Source: Paracoccaceae bacterium | GTDB taxonomy: Bacteria > Pseudomonadota > Alphaproteobacteria > Rhodobacterales > Rhodobacteraceae | Reading direction: 5' to 3' | Length of the DNA: 64,000 bases | Assembly: GCA_026989355.1 (NCBI GenBank) | Contig: JALSJM010000010.1 | Span: forward strand, 62,001-126,000 | Shown: piece by piece, positions 48,038 to 60,769 of the stretch | Layout: each line of letters starts with the position of its first letter | Position numbering within the stretch: the first letter of the stretch is position 1 | The notes under the pieces: model-generated | The model's database searches: none | Seen by the model: the letters and a program-made list of their open reading frames with translations, nothing else | What the model was told of the DNA's origin: nothing | Program-made: the position numbers and the translations under genes

Positions 48038-49089
48038 TGTTTTTCGCCTCCGACAACACCGGCCCCGCCCATCCCCGCGTGATCGAAGCGCTGACAAGGG
48101 CCAATGAAGGCCATGCCATGCCCTATGGCGATGACGCGATCATGAAAGCCCTTGCCGCCCGCATCCGCGAAGTATTCGAAGCCCCCGAAGCAGTGGTGCA
48201 CATGGTCACCACCGGCACCGCGGCCAATTCTCTGATCCTCGCCACTCTCGCCACCCCCTGGCAAACGGTCTTCTGCACCCCCGAGGCCCATATCCACGAA
48301 GACGAATGCAACGCGCCCGAATTCTTCACCGGCGGCGCCAAGCTGACGCTGGTGCCAGGCCTGAACGCGAAAATGCAGCCCGATGCGCTGCACAGGGCCA
48401 TCGAAGCCGAAGAAACCCGCGGCGTGCACGGCCCCCAGCGCGGGCCCGTCTCGATCACCAACATCACCGAACGCGGCACCATCTATTCCCCGGACGAGCA
48501 GAAAGCGCTGGCCGACACCGCCCGCCGGTATGACCTGCCCGTACATCTTGACGGCGCCCGCCTTGCCAATGCCATCGCCCGCCTGAACTGCACCCCGGCC
48601 GAAATCACCTGGAAATCCGGGATCGATGCGGTCAGTCTCGGCGGCACCAAGAACGGCCTCCTCGGTGCCGAGGCGGTGATCTTCTTCGACCCCGCAAACT
48701 CATGGGAATTCGAACTCCGGCGCAAACGCGCCGGGCATCTGCCCTCGAAGAACCGCTACCTCGCCGTCCAGATGCTTGCCCATCTTGAAAACGGCCTCTG
48801 GCTGGAATGCGCCCGGCAAGCCAATTCCGCCGCGGCCCGCCTTGCCCGCGGGCTGAAGCAGATCACGGACGTCTCGCTGCTGTTCGAACCCGAGGCCAAC
48901 ATGATCTTTGCCAAATTCCCCCGCGCCACCCACCAACGCCTGCACGCGGCCGGTGCGCAGTATTATGTCTGGGAAGGCAGCCTCGAAGGCGAGGATCCGC
49001 AGGAAATGCTTACCGCCCGCCTGGTATGCGACTGGTCCGTGCGCGATGAGGACATCACCCGCTTTCTGACCCTTGCACAAGGAAGCTGA
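48037..49089 (+). CDS. Low-specificity L-threonine aldolase
   Basis: A 350-residue PLP enzyme cleaving L-threonine/L-allo-threonine to glycine and acetaldehyde. It has the N-terminal FFASDNTGPAHP, GTAANSLIL, HLDGARLANA (Asp172) and SLGGTKNGLLGAE with the PLP lysine at 205. The ATG at 48037 (ribosome-binding site GAGGAAGAA) overlaps the ycgN stop by 1 bp; the frame is open further upstream but those codons are within ycgN. The operon ends here, before the convergent hydrolase. The glycine product connects to the one-carbon theme of the sarcosine genes, but only loosely. Confidence 0.92.
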   Translation: MFFASDNTGPAHPRVIEALTRANEGHAMPYGDDAIMKALAARIREVFEAPEAVVHMVTTGTAANSLILATLATPWQTVFCTPEAHIHEDECNAPEFFTGGAKLTLVPGLNAKMQPDALHRAIEAEETRGVHGPQRGPVSITNITERGTIYSPDEQKALADTARRYDLPVHLDGARLANAIARLNCTPAEITWKSGIDAVSLGGTKNGLLGAEAVIFFDPANSWEFELRRKRAGHLPSKNRYLAVQMLAHLENGLWLECARQANSAAARLARGLKQITDVSLLFEPEANMIFAKFPRATHQRLHAAGAQYYVWEGSLEGEDPQEMLTARLVCDWSVRDEDITRFLTLAQGS

Positions 49090-49152
49090 TCCATCATCGA
49101 TCTGCAGATACCCCCGGAGGCATGAGGGCGGGCAGCCCACGTTCCATGCCCC

Positions 49153-49959
49153 TCAGACGGAAACGAAGGCACGGATTTCCCGCGCCACCGCATCTGCATG
49201 AGTAATCGGCAGCATGTGCCCCGCCCCTTCAAGCACCACCCGACGGCAATGGGGGATACGCTCGCCAAGCGCCGCGTTGATGGCGCCGATCACCGACGGA
49301 GATTCTGCCCCCTCCAGCAACAATACCGGGCATGCGAGCCCCTCAAGGCGCCCTTGCGCAAGCATCTCCGCGCTGTCGTCATGCAGCACCGGCCGGGTGG
49401 CCGCAACGATCGCCATCCGCGCCACGATCCGCGCCCGCCGCCCCCCGGGAATGGCATTCCAGGGCGTATCGCCAAGCCCCCAGCGGCCGATGAAGGCACG
49501 CGCCGCCGCCTCGAAATCACCCAGCTCCAACGCCGCCGCAAAGGTCCGCGCGCTCCTTTCCTCAGCCTCTAAAGCCGCCGTTCCGCGGGCCGCCGCAAAC
49601 AGCACCGGCTCGATCAGAACCAACCGTTTCACCCTGTCCGGCCTTTCCAGCGCCAGGCGCAGTGCGATTGTCGCACCCAGCGAATGGCCGATCACGTCGC
49701 AGGGCGGATTACAGAAATCCGCAGCTATCGCCGTAGCCAGTGCGTGATAATCGCCCCTGCCATCCCACCCCGCGCTCTTGCCATGGCCCGGCAGATCGAA
49801 GGCGGTCAGCAAGCGCACATCCTCCAATGCCCCGGCAAGTGGAGCAAAGGCCCCCGCCCCGGCCAGAACGGGATGAATCGCCAGCGCCCGTTCCGGCGCC
49901 CCTCCGCTTTCGTGATCCTGCCAGTGAACAAGATGTCCCGCACGCATGGCAACCGGCAT
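49153..49959 (-). CDS. Alpha/beta-hydrolase-fold protein
   Basis: A 268-residue cytoplasmic alpha/beta-hydrolase with no signal peptide. The lid-side strand HPVLAGAGAFAPLA, FDLPGHGKS, the nucleophile elbow DVIGHSLGATIAL (Ser93) and a late EGAGHMLPITHAD (His about 253) are visible. This is the pattern of esterase/epoxide-hydrolase-like or menaquinone-type MenH relatives; the substrate is not inferable. The Met at 49947 is a possible alternative start. Convergent with the threonine aldolase gene; divergent from prs, from which it is 247 bp apart. Confidence 0.85.
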   Translation of the reverse strand: MPVAMRAGHLVHWQDHESGGAPERALAIHPVLAGAGAFAPLAGALEDVRLLTAFDLPGHGKSAGWDGRGDYHALATAIAADFCNPPCDVIGHSLGATIALRLALERPDRVKRLVLIEPVLFAAARGTAALEAEERSARTFAAALELGDFEAAARAFIGRWGLGDTPWNAIPGGRRARIVARMAIVAATRPVLHDDSAEMLAQGRLEGLACPVLLLEGAESPSVIGAINAALGERIPHCRRVVLEGAGHMLPITHADAVAREIRAFVSV

Positions 49960-50206
49960 TCAGACACCCTCCGGACAGCAGCCCGCAGCAGGGCAAGATG
50001 CCGCACTCCCCGCCGGCCGGATATCCCGCCCCCAGGCACGCTCTCCGCTTCGGCATGCATGGGCACGAAGCGTGGTAAAATGGTAATCCTGTGCCGCCAT
50101 TTCCAGATCCTGCACGCCGGATTTCTTTGCAACATGCTAGAGGGGTGCTAAGCGGTGTCAACGCCGCGAATCCGTGATCAACGCTGCCAGCCGGAGACCT
50201 GCCGCC

Positions 50207-51226
50207 ATGCATTTCACCTCGGAACCCAAACTCATTTCGGGCAATGCCAACCTGCCGCTTGCAAAATCGGTGGCCCGGCGCATGTCGATGCACCGGGGGA
50301 TGAACATCTCGCTCGTTGATGCGCGGGTCGAACGCTTCAACGATCAGGAAATCTTTGTCGAAGTCTATGAAAACGTGCGCGGCGAAGACATGTTCATCAT
50401 TCAGCCCACCTCGCGGCCGGCAAACGACAACCTGATGGAACTTCTCATCATCACCGATGCGCTCCGCCGCTCTTCGGCGGCCCGGATAACCGCAGTAATC
50501 CCCTATTTCGGCTATGCCCGGCAAGATCGGCGCACCAAGGCACGCACGCCGATTTCGGCCAAGCTGGTGGCCAACCTGATTACCGAAGCCGGCATCGAAC
50601 GGGTGCTGACGATGGACCTGCACGCAGCGCAGATACAGGGTTTCTTCGACATCCCGGTGGACAATCTCTATGCCTCGCCGATCTTTGCCCTTGATATCGC
50701 CCATCACTTCAAGAACTGCATGAACGAAATTACCGTTGTTTCGCCCGATGTGGGCGGGGTCGCCCGGGCACGGGAACTGGCCAAGCGCATCGGCGCCCGC
50801 CTGGCGATTGTTGACAAGCGGCGCTCGAAACCCGGCGAAATCGAGGGAATGACGGTGATCGGCGAAGTGGAAGGGCGCAGGTGCCTGATCATCGATGACA
50901 TCTGCGATACCGCCGGCACGCTGTGCAAGGCGGCCGAAGTGATCAAGAATGCCGGCGCCAGCGAAGTTCACGCCTATATCACCCACGGGGTGATGTCGCA
51001 TCCGGCCGTGGAGCGGATCAGCAACTCGGTGATGAAAAGCCTGGTGATCACCGACACCATCGCACCTTCGGACGAAACCAGGGCCGCCCCCAATATCCGC
51101 ATCGTGCCGACTGCACCGATGTTCGCACAGGCGATCCTGAACATCTGGAACGGCACCAGCGTATCATCGCTGTTCGACACGCACACGCTTGAACCGATCT
51201 ACGAAGGGCTGTACAGCGCCGCCTGA
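50207..51226 (+). CDS. prs: Ribose-phosphate pyrophosphokinase (PRPP synthase)
   Basis: A 339-residue PRPP synthetase supplying nucleotide, histidine and tryptophan synthesis. It contains the ATP-binding [11 protein letters not shown], the [20 protein letters not shown] block, the PRPP-binding signature [17 protein letters not shown] (about 225-241) and the flexible loop [10 protein letters not shown]. The ATG at 50207 follows GGAG; an upstream in-frame ATG at 50174 lacks one. The 247-bp spacer before it contains no other gene. It converges with the ATP synthase operon, with a hairpin between them. Confidence 0.96.
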   Translation: MHFTSEPKLISGNANLPLAKSVARRMSMHRGMNISLVDARVERFNDQEIFVEVYENVRGEDMFIIQPTSRPANDNLMELLIITDALRRSSAARITAVIPYFGYARQDRRTKARTPISAKLVANLITEAGIERVLTMDLHAAQIQGFFDIPVDNLYASPIFALDIAHHFKNCMNEITVVSPDVGGVARARELAKRIGARLAIVDKRRSKPGEIEGMTVIGEVEGRRCLIIDDICDTAGTLCKAAEVIKNAGASEVHAYITHGVMSHPAVERISNSVMKSLVITDTIAPSDETRAAPNIRIVPTAPMFAQAILNIWNGTSVSSLFDTHTLEPIYEGLYSAA

Positions 51227-51262
51227 TACCAGCCCGGCAACCGCCCCCTGCATGCGAAAAGG

Positions 51263-51284
51263 AAAACCCCGCCTGCCGGCGGGG
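51263..51284 (-). terminator. Terminator of the F1 ATP synthase operon
   Basis: A 7-bp G+C-rich stem (CCCCGCC/GGCGGGG, loop TGCC). On the minus strand it is followed by TTTTCCTTTT, so it fits the end of the atp transcript, 40 bp after atpC. On the plus strand no T-run follows, so it is less likely to serve prs. Confidence 0.75.
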
Positions 51285-51321
51285 CTCTGCCTGTTTCCGG
51301 AAAACGGGCGGGCAACCCGTC

Positions 51322-51717
51322 TCACGCCATGTTTTCAACGAAATGGGCCAGTTCTTCCACGAATTTCCCGGCGCTGACCCTTTCCTGCTCACTCGCCGTT
51401 TCCGCAGCCTTCCGGGCCTCTTCCAGCAGGGCCTGCATGTCGTCCCTGCTCATGTCCGCGCGCGGAAAGGCCTGTTCGGCGATGATGGCCACCGAACCGG
51501 ACGAGATCTCGGCAATCCCCCGGGTGACGATGAATTCCTCTTCGCCCTTCTCACCCTTTGCCCGCACGATGCCGGGGCGCAAGGTGGTGATCACCGGTGC
51601 ATGTTCGGGCATCACCGTCATCTCGCCCTCGGAGCCCGGCACCAGAACCTCGCTAGCCGCGAATGACGCCAGGCGTTTTTCCGGGCTCACCAGATCGAAT
51701 TGCATTGTGTCAGCCAT
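51322..51717 (-). CDS. atpC: F1 ATP synthase epsilon subunit
   Basis: A 131-residue epsilon subunit, the last gene of atpHAGDC. The N-terminal beta-sandwich (MQFDLVSPEKRLASFAA, VPGSEGEMTVMPEHAPVITTLRPG) is typical, followed by a short C-terminal helical pair (about 90-131) that is Glu/Ala-rich. It couples gamma rotation to F0 and may inhibit ATP hydrolysis. Separated from atpD by 11 bp. Confidence 0.96.
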   Translation of the reverse strand: MADTMQFDLVSPEKRLASFAASEVLVPGSEGEMTVMPEHAPVITTLRPGIVRAKGEKGEEEFIVTRGIAEISSGSVAIIAEQAFPRADMSRDDMQALLEEARKAAETASEQERVSAGKFVEELAHFVENMA

Positions 51718-51728
51718 CAGGCCCCTCC

Positions 51729-54081
<2,353 letters not shown>

Positions 54082-54116
54082 ATGTCCAATCCTGTTCTGT
54101 GAGCCACGTCAGGCGA

Positions 54117-55655
54117 TCAGGCGAAGGTCTTGGCGAATTCCTCGATGGCGGCGCGCACCTTCTCTTCCAGCTCGCCCTTCACCGCACGGTCGTTGTTGGT
54201 GATGTCATCCAGAAGCTCCTTGTGCTTCTGGCGCAGATGGGTCAGCAGGCCGGCCTCGAAGCGGGTCACATCCTTCACGTCAACCGGATCGAGATAGCCG
54301 TTGGTGCCGGCATAGATCACGCAGACGATCTCGGCATTGGTGAGCGGCGCATATTGCGGCTGCTTCATCAGCTCGGTCAGACGGGCACCGCGGTTCAGCA
54401 GCGCCTGGGTGGCCGCATCGAGATCCGAGCCGAACTGCGCGAAGGCGGCCATCTCGCGGTATTGCGCAAGCTCCAGCTTCACCTTGCCGGCCACCGATTT
54501 CATGGCCTTGGTCTGGGCTGCCGAACCCACCCGCGAAACCGAAAGGCCCGTGTTCACGGCGGGACGGATGCCCTGATAGAACAACTCGGTTTCCAGGAAG
54601 ATCTGGCCATCGGTGATCGAGATCACGTTGGTCGGGATATAGGCCGAAACATCGCCTGCCTGGGTTTCCACGATGGGCAGCGCGGTCAGCGAACCGGCGC
54701 CGTAATCCTCGTTCAACTTGCACGAACGCTCCAGCAGCCGCGAATGCAGATAGAACACATCGCCCGGATAGGCCTCGCGCCCCGGCGGACGGCGCAGCAG
54801 CAATGACATCTGGCGATAGGCCACGGCCTGCTTGGACAGATCGTCATAGACGATCAGCGCATGGCGGCCGTTGTCACGAAAATACTCGGCGATCGCGGTG
54901 GCCGAATAGGGAGCCAGATACTGAAGCGGCGCCGGCTCCGAAGCCGTGGCGGCAACCACGATGGAATATTCCATCGCACCGGATTCCTCAAGCTTCTTCA
55001 CCAGTTGCGCCACGGTCGAACGCTTCTGCCCCACGGCCACATAGACGCAGTAGAGCTTCTTCGATTCGTCATCGCCGGCAGCTTCGTTATAGACTTTCTG
55101 GTTCAGCATGGCATCAAGCGCCACCGCCGTCTTGCCGGTCTGGCGGTCGCCGATGATAAGCTCGCGCTGGCCGCGGCCGATCGGGATCATCGCATCGACC
55201 GACTTCAGGCCCGTGAACATCGGCTCGTGCACCGACTTGCGCGGGATGATACCCGGTGCCTTCACGTCGGCCACGCGGGTTTCCCTTGTCTTGATCGGCC
55301 CCTTGCCATCGATCGGGTTGCCAAGACCATCGACCACGCGGCCAAGCATGGCATCACCCACCGGAACCTCAACGATGGCCTTGGTGCGCTTCACCACATC
55401 GCCTTCGCTGATGTCCTGGTCGGATCCGAAGATCACGATCCCCACGTTGTCGGCCTCGAGGTTGAGCGCCATGCCGCGGATCCCGCCCGGGAATTCAACC
55501 ATCTCGCCGGCCTGGATGTTGTCGAGGCCGTAAACGCGGGCGATGCCGTCACCCACACTCAGCACGCGTCCCACTTCGGCAACTTCGGCGTCCTTGCCAA
55601 AGTTCTTGATCTGCTCCTTCAGGACGGCAGATATCTCGGCTGCTTGGATCCCCAT
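54117..55655 (-). CDS. atpA: F1 ATP synthase alpha subunit
   Basis: The 512-residue non-catalytic nucleotide-binding subunit. It begins [20 protein letters not shown] and has the Walker A motif [14 protein letters not shown] at about 169-182, with the [22 protein letters not shown] block. Its ATG directly abuts the atpH stop codon (TAA-ATG). Three alpha and three beta subunits form the F1 hexamer. Length is standard. Confidence 0.98.
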   Translation of the reverse strand: MGIQAAEISAVLKEQIKNFGKDAEVAEVGRVLSVGDGIARVYGLDNIQAGEMVEFPGGIRGMALNLEADNVGIVIFGSDQDISEGDVVKRTKAIVEVPVGDAMLGRVVDGLGNPIDGKGPIKTRETRVADVKAPGIIPRKSVHEPMFTGLKSVDAMIPIGRGQRELIIGDRQTGKTAVALDAMLNQKVYNEAAGDDESKKLYCVYVAVGQKRSTVAQLVKKLEESGAMEYSIVVAATASEPAPLQYLAPYSATAIAEYFRDNGRHALIVYDDLSKQAVAYRQMSLLLRRPPGREAYPGDVFYLHSRLLERSCKLNEDYGAGSLTALPIVETQAGDVSAYIPTNVISITDGQIFLETELFYQGIRPAVNTGLSVSRVGSAAQTKAMKSVAGKVKLELAQYREMAAFAQFGSDLDAATQALLNRGARLTELMKQPQYAPLTNAEIVCVIYAGTNGYLDPVDVKDVTRFEAGLLTHLRQKHKELLDDITNNDRAVKGELEEKVRAAIEEFAKTFA

Positions 55656-56216
55656 TTATCCGACCTCTTTCATTGCATTCTGGAGGGAGTCGAGCTTCGA
55701 GGCGATCGTGGTGTCGATCATCTTCGAGCCCAGCTTGATGACGAGACCGCCGATCAGATCCTGATCCACGGACATGTTCAGCTTCACGGTCTTGCCGGTG
55801 CTGGCCTTGAGCGCCCTGGCAAGCTTGTCGGCCTGGGCCTTGGTCAGAGCCTTGGCGGCGATCACATCGGCGGTGATCTCGCCCTTTGCCTCGGCGATGG
55901 CCTTCTTCAGCGCATCAAGAAGCTGCGGCAGCAGATAAAGCCGCCCCTTCCGCGCGATCAGAGCAAGGGCATTCCGCATGATCGGCGAAAGCCCGAGCTT
56001 CGTGGCAACCGCAAGCATCGCCTTTTCCTGATCCTCGCGGGAATAGATCGGCGAGGCGATCAGGTCACGCAGATCGGCGCTTTCCTCAAGTGCGCTCTCA
56101 AGCTTCGCGATATCACCCTCGAGCGCCTTCAGCTTCTTGCCTTCCCGGGCAAGATCGAAAACCGCCTTGGCATAGCGTGCGGCGATGCCGCTTGATATCG
56201 ATGCTGGTTCCGACAC
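55656..56216 (-). CDS. atpH: F1 ATP synthase delta subunit
   Basis: The 186-residue peripheral-stalk subunit, first gene of atpHAGDC. The family start SEPASISSGIAARYAKAVFDLAREGKK is preceded by a GTG (position 56216) with GAAAGG upstream, so the start was placed there instead of at the longer ATG frame at 56270. The C-terminal domain has SVDQDLIGGLVIKLGSKMIDTTI. The F0 genes (atpB, E, F) are not nearby, as is usual in alphaproteobacteria, where F1 and F0 operons are separate. Confidence 0.95.
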   Translation of the reverse strand: MSEPASISSGIAARYAKAVFDLAREGKKLKALEGDIAKLESALEESADLRDLIASPIYSREDQEKAMLAVATKLGLSPIMRNALALIARKGRLYLLPQLLDALKKAIAEAKGEITADVIAAKALTKAQADKLARALKASTGKTVKLNMSVDQDLIGGLVIKLGSKMIDTTIASKLDSLQNAMKEVG

Positions 56217-56527
56217 GTCCACCCTTTCGAATTCCTGCCGCCCTGCCTCGCCGGCGGCGGCTTCCGGCAATCAAAAATGCACACGCGCAAGGCGCATGCA
56301 CCGAAATCGTTGGCGGTGTAGCAGACGAAATCTGGTGTCGCAACTGCCAAGGCGCAGTTTCCCTTTCCCGCTGCCCCATAAAATACAGTGCTTTGGCCTC
56401 GGTGCGACCCTGTGCACCAAAAAAAACTGGCTGTCGCGGGTATATTTTTGATGCACTCCGGCGAATCCCGTCACCATCGCCGCCCCCACGGGCAGAGCCA
56501 GCCGGCACCCGAGGAAATCCGTGCGGA
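56217..56527. other. Control region of the atp operon
   Basis: About 310 bp without a gene. On the minus strand TTGCGA (56343-56338) and TACACC (56320-56315) are 17 bp apart, a weak candidate sigma-70 promoter. A GC-rich TGCA-flanked dyad lies around 56278-56310, and AT-rich tracts (A8 near 56420, TATATTTTT near 56441) stand out. No regulatory protein site can be named. Confidence 0.4.
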
Positions 56528-57274
56528 TCAGACCGGCTTGGCCTCGGGAGACGAAACACCTTCCAGAACCCTGAGCGGCCTGCGCACCGCCTCGGGCAGA
56601 CCGGGACGGCGTGGCGCCAGCACCTGCTTGCTTGCCTCCACCATCAACACCCCCCCCGCCAGATAAGACGGCAGCCGCCGTCCGACGGTTTCCCAGAAAT
56701 TGCCGGTGCGCAGCCAGAAGCGCCGGCTGGTCGGCGGGAAGTAAAGCGCCGCGCGGTAGCGTTCGGGCACGAAACCGTGATCGCGCAACTGTCTTTCAAG
56801 CTGCGACAGCGAATAGGGATGGCCAAAACCGAACGGCGTGCGGTCACGCCGCGACCACAGCCCGCCCCGGTTCGGCACGATGAACATCACCCGCCCGCCC
56901 GGCGTCAGCACCCGATAGCATTCATTGAGCACCGCCGCCGGATGGGCGCTGGTCTCGAGACCGTGCATCAGCACCAGCCTGTCAACGGCCTGATTGGCAA
57001 GCGGCCAGAGGGTTTCCTCGCACAGCACCGAAACATTGGGCCCCGAAACCGGCCAGGGCATCACCCCCTGCGGCCCCGGCATCAGGTTTATCACCCGCTC
57101 GGCACTGGCCAGATAGGGCCCGAGCAGGGGGGATGCAAATCCGAAGCCCGCCATCACCTGCGCCTGCGCATCGGGCCACATCTGAAGCAGCTGCTGGCGC
57201 ACCGCCCGCTGCGCCGCGCGCCCCAGCGCGCAGCGATCATAGAACTTCTTCAGATCGCGCACATCGACATGCAT
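56528..57274 (-). CDS. Class I SAM-dependent methyltransferase
   Basis: A 248-residue methyltransferase-like protein. The central segment [45 protein letters not shown] is the motif II-III region of Methyltransf_11-type enzymes. The usual glycine-rich SAM loop is poorly formed ([16 protein letters not shown]), so cofactor binding may be altered. The substrate is unknown. The Met at 57274 ([14 protein letters not shown]) follows GGAAGC; 22 further codons upstream are open. Transcribed divergently from gloB, an arrangement I have seen associated with glyoxalase in related bacteria. Confidence 0.78.
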   Translation of the reverse strand: MHVDVRDLKKFYDRCALGRAAQRAVRQQLLQMWPDAQAQVMAGFGFASPLLGPYLASAERVINLMPGPQGVMPWPVSGPNVSVLCEETLWPLANQAVDRLVLMHGLETSAHPAAVLNECYRVLTPGGRVMFIVPNRGGLWSRRDRTPFGFGHPYSLSQLERQLRDHGFVPERYRAALYFPPTSRRFWLRTGNFWETVGRRLPSYLAGGVLMVEASKQVLAPRRPGLPEAVRRPLRVLEGVSSPEAKPV

Positions 57275-57351
57275 TGCTTCCGGCTCCGCAATGAGCGAGA
57301 CTTGCCCGGCACAATATCCGCGCAGTGCCACACAAACCACGGTGAAATACC

Positions 57352-58119
57352 ATGCCGTTCGAAATTGTCACCATCCCATGTCTTGCCGACAACTATGCCT
57401 ATCTTCTGCATGATCCCGAAACCGCCGAAACGGCGCTGGTCGATGCGCCCGAGGCCGGACCGATCGGGAAGGTGCTGGCCCGGCGGGGCTGGAAGCTTGA
57501 TCACATCCTGATCACCCACCATCACCCGGATCACGTGGACGCCGTGGAAGAGTTGCGCAAGGCCACCGGCGCGCGGGTCTGGGGCGCGGCATGCGACGCT
57601 CACCGTCTGCCACCGCTCGACGAGGCGCTTCGCGAAGGCGATGGCGTCGTCATCGGTTCGCAGAGCGGCCGGGTGATTGACGTGCCGGGGCATACGCTCG
57701 GCCACATTGCCTTTCATTTTCCCGAAAGTCGCGCCGTCTTTACCGCCGACAGCCTGATGGCACTTGGCTGCGGCCGCCTGTTCGAGGGCACCGCCGAACA
57801 GATGTGGAACAGCCTGTCGAAACTGGCCGCCCTGCCCCCCGAAACGCTGGTGTGCTCGGGACATGAATACACCGAGGCCAACGCCCGTTTCGCGCTGACC
57901 GTCGAGCCCGAGAGCCCCGCCCTGCAGGCCCGCGCCGAAGAGGTGCTCGCCAAACGTGCCCGGGGGCAGCCCACGGTGCCCTCGCGGCTTTCCGAGGAAC
58001 TGGCCACCAATCCCTTTCTGCGGGCAGACGAACCCGCGGTCAGGGCTTGTCTCGGCATGGAAGATGCGCCGGCAGCCGCGGTATTCGCCGAAATCCGGCG
58101 CCGCAAGGATACCTTCTGA
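57352..58119 (+). CDS. gloB: Hydroxyacylglutathione hydrolase (glyoxalase II)
   Basis: A 255-residue metallo-beta-lactamase-fold enzyme that completes methylglyoxal detoxification by hydrolysing S-lactoylglutathione. Metal ligands: THHHPDH (His56, His58, Asp60, His61), VPGHTLGH (His about 113) and the later [16 protein letters not shown], with C-terminal [13 protein letters not shown]. Length and C-terminal FLRADEP block are typical. A hairpin ACCTTC-TGAGC-GAAGGT overlaps the stop codon (58111-58127), and another follows at 58140-58159. Confidence 0.95.
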   Translation: MPFEIVTIPCLADNYAYLLHDPETAETALVDAPEAGPIGKVLARRGWKLDHILITHHHPDHVDAVEELRKATGARVWGAACDAHRLPPLDEALREGDGVVIGSQSGRVIDVPGHTLGHIAFHFPESRAVFTADSLMALGCGRLFEGTAEQMWNSLSKLAALPPETLVCSGHEYTEANARFALTVEPESPALQARAEEVLAKRARGQPTVPSRLSEELATNPFLRADEPAVRACLGMEDAPAAAVFAEIRRRKDTF

Positions 58120-58139
58120 GCGAAGGTCCTCCGCTCGGG

Positions 58140-58159
58140 GGCGGGGCACCACGCCCGCC
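58140..58159 (+). terminator. Hairpin after gloB
   Basis: GGCGGG (58140-58145) pairs with CCCGCC (58154-58159). No T-run follows. It may separate gloB from clpA, whose own promoter would then lie in 58160-58371; a CTTGAA (58275-58280) there resembles a heat-shock -35 box but lacks a clear -10. Confidence 0.35.
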
Positions 58160-58371
58160 TGACCACATGGGGGTGTGATATGCTGCCGCATACCGCGAAT
58201 CGCCCCCGGAAGCGCAAAACGCCTGCATGTTTCACGCAGTCACGCAAAATGTGAGGCGATTTGAAAAGAAAACACTTGAAGACACGGCGAGAACACCGAA
58301 CTTTAAGGATATGAGGCCACGGTATGGAAGGGTCGCCGATCCTGCCTGCCATGAAGGAAGGAGCACGAAAC

Positions 58372-60690
58372 GTGCCGTCGTTTTCGAACACACTGGAACA
58401 AGCCATTCACTCTGCATTGGCCATCGCCAATTCCAAGCGACATGAACTGGCGACTCTCGAACATCTGCTGCTGGCGCTGCTGGACGAACCGGACGCATCG
58501 AAGGTCATGCGCGCCTGTGGGGTCAATCTCGAAGAACTGCGCCTGATCCTCCACAGTTTCATCGACGGAGAGCTTGCCACGCTCGAAACCACTGTCGAAG
58601 GCAACGAAGCTGTGCCCACCGCCGCCTTCCAGCGGGTGATCCAGCGCGCGGCGATCCATGTGCAAAGCTCGGGACGCACCGAGGTGACAGGCGCCAACGT
58701 GCTGGTGGCCATCTTCGCCGAACGCGAGTCGAACGCCGCCTATTTCCTGCAGGAGCAGGACATGACCCGCTATGACGCAGTCAATTTCATCGCCCACGGC
58801 GTGGCCAAGGATCCTAATTTCGGCGAATCGCGTCCCGTCAAGGGCACCCAGGACGATGCCAAGGAGATCCTGCAGCTGGACGAGGAAGACAAGGAAACGG
58901 CGCTGTCCAAATTCTGCGTCGATCTCAATGCCAAGGCCGCCAAGGGCGATGTCGATCCGCTGATCGGGCGCGAGCACGAGGTGGAGCGGTGTATCCAGGT
59001 GCTGTGCCGCCGGCGCAAGAACAACCCGCTTCTGGTGGGGGATCCCGGCGTTGGCAAGACGGCGATCGCCGAAGGTCTGGCCCGCAAGATCACGCTTGGC
59101 GAAACGCCCGAGGTGCTGTCAAAGGCCACCATATTCGCACTTGATCTCGGGGCACTGCTGGCCGGCACCCGCTATCGCGGCGATTTCGAAGAGCGCCTGA
59201 AGGCAGTGATGAAGGAGCTCGAGGAACACCCCGACGCGGTGCTGTTCATCGACGAAATTCACACGGTGATCGGCGCCGGCGCCACATCGGGCGGGGCGCT
59301 GGACGCCTCGAACCTGCTGAAACCGGCCCTGCAGGGTGGCAAGCTCAGATGCATGGGCTCGACCACCTACAAGGAATTCCGCCAGCATTTCGAAAAGGAC
59401 CGCGCCCTTTCCCGCCGCTTCCAGAAGATCGACGTGAACGAGCCTTCGGTGGAAGACAGCGTGAAGATTCTCAAGGGCCTGAAACCCTATTTCGAGGAAC
59501 ATCACGGCATCCGGTATACCACCGATGCGATCAAGGCCGCAGTCGAGCTTTCGGCGCGCTACATCACCGATCGCAAGCTGCCCGACAAGGCCATCGACAT
59601 TATCGATGAGGCCGGCGCGGCCCAGCATCTGCTGGCCGACAGCAAGCGGCGCAAGACGATCGGCGTGCGCGAGATCGAGGCCGTGGTCGCCAAGATCGCC
59701 CGCATCCCCCCCAAGAACGTTTCGAAAGACGATGTGGCGGTGCTGAAGGATCTGCAGCGTTCGCTGAAGCGCGTGGTGTTCGGCCAGGATCCGGCGATCG
59801 AGGCCCTCTCCTCGGCCATCAAGCTGGCCCGCGCGGGGCTGCGCGAACCCGAAAAACCGATCGGCAACTATCTGTTCGCCGGTCCCACGGGCGTCGGGAA
59901 AACCGAAGTGGCCCGCCAGTTGGCCGATACGCTCGGAGTAGAGCTTCTGCGCTTCGACATGTCGGAATACATGGAAAAGCACGCCGTTTCCCGTCTGATC
60001 GGCGCACCACCGGGCTATGTGGGCTTCGATCAGGGTGGCATGCTGACCGACAGCGTCGATCAGCATCCCCACTGCGTGCTGCTGCTCGACGAAATCGAAA
60101 AGGCACACCCGGATGTCTACAACATCCTTCTGCAGGTAATGGACCATGGCAAGCTGACCGATCACAACGGTCGCACCGTCGATTTCCGCAACGTGATCCT
60201 GATCATGACGACGAATGCCGGTGCAGCCGAGCAGGCGAAGGCGGCGATCGGCTTTGGCCGCGAGCGGCGCGAAGGCGAGGATACCGCCGCCATCGAGCGC
60301 ACCTTCACTCCGGAATTCCGCAACCGGCTTGATGCGATCATCAGCTTTGCGCCACTTTCGAAAGACGTGATCCTGCAGGTGGTCGAGAAATTCGTCCTGC
60401 AGCTTGAAGCTCAGCTGATGGATCGCGGCGTGACGATCGAGCTTACCCGGAATGCCGCCGAATGGCTGGCCGACAAGGGATATGACGACAAGATGGGTGC
60501 CCGTCCGCTGGGCCGGGTGATCCAGGAACATATCAAGAAGCCTCTGGCCGAGGAACTGCTGTTCGGCAAACTCGCCAAGGGCGGTATTGTCAAGGTAAGC
60601 GTGAAGGACGGAGCGCTGGACCTGAAGCTGATGAGCCCGGAAAACGCACGCCTGACTCGCAACAAACCGCCACTGCTGGCCGCGGACTGA
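58372..60690 (+). CDS. clpA: ATP-dependent Clp protease ATP-binding subunit ClpA
   Basis: A 772-residue AAA+ unfoldase for ClpP. The start is a GTG at 58372 with AAGGAG nine bases ahead, giving the canonical MPSFSNTLEQAIHSAL; a longer frame opens 16 codons earlier. After the N-domain, Walker A motifs GDPGVGKTAIAEGL (about 224) and GPTGVGKTEVARQL (about 503) mark the two AAA modules, and the ClpP-docking IGF loop (AAIGFGRERREG) is near 620. No clpS adaptor gene is upstream, where gloB is found instead. Confidence 0.97.
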   Translation: MPSFSNTLEQAIHSALAIANSKRHELATLEHLLLALLDEPDASKVMRACGVNLEELRLILHSFIDGELATLETTVEGNEAVPTAAFQRVIQRAAIHVQSSGRTEVTGANVLVAIFAERESNAAYFLQEQDMTRYDAVNFIAHGVAKDPNFGESRPVKGTQDDAKEILQLDEEDKETALSKFCVDLNAKAAKGDVDPLIGREHEVERCIQVLCRRRKNNPLLVGDPGVGKTAIAEGLARKITLGETPEVLSKATIFALDLGALLAGTRYRGDFEERLKAVMKELEEHPDAVLFIDEIHTVIGAGATSGGALDASNLLKPALQGGKLRCMGSTTYKEFRQHFEKDRALSRRFQKIDVNEPSVEDSVKILKGLKPYFEEHHGIRYTTDAIKAAVELSARYITDRKLPDKAIDIIDEAGAAQHLLADSKRRKTIGVREIEAVVAKIARIPPKNVSKDDVAVLKDLQRSLKRVVFGQDPAIEALSSAIKLARAGLREPEKPIGNYLFAGPTGVGKTEVARQLADTLGVELLRFDMSEYMEKHAVSRLIGAPPGYVGFDQGGMLTDSVDQHPHCVLLLDEIEKAHPDVYNILLQVMDHGKLTDHNGRTVDFRNVILIMTTNAGAAEQAKAAIGFGRERREGEDTAAIERTFTPEFRNRLDAIISFAPLSKDVILQVVEKFVLQLEAQLMDRGVTIELTRNAAEWLADKGYDDKMGARPLGRVIQEHIKKPLAEELLFGKLAKGGIVKVSVKDGALDLKLMSPENARLTRNKPPLLAAD

Positions 60691-60769
60691 CGGCAAAAGG
60701 CCATGTGCCGTTATCAGGCATGTGCTCCGGTCGGCTGGCCGGACAACGGTCAGGTGTTGTGCCTGCCAC

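Noticed and set aside
58275-58310. CTTGAA heat-shock -35 box upstream of clpA
   Set aside because: The -35 match is good, but no matching -10 is found at 13-18 bp; kept only as a remark.
59119-60696. A 525-codon frame antisense to clpA
   Set aside because: Reverse complement of the conserved AAA domains; composition and lack of a start signal argue against it.
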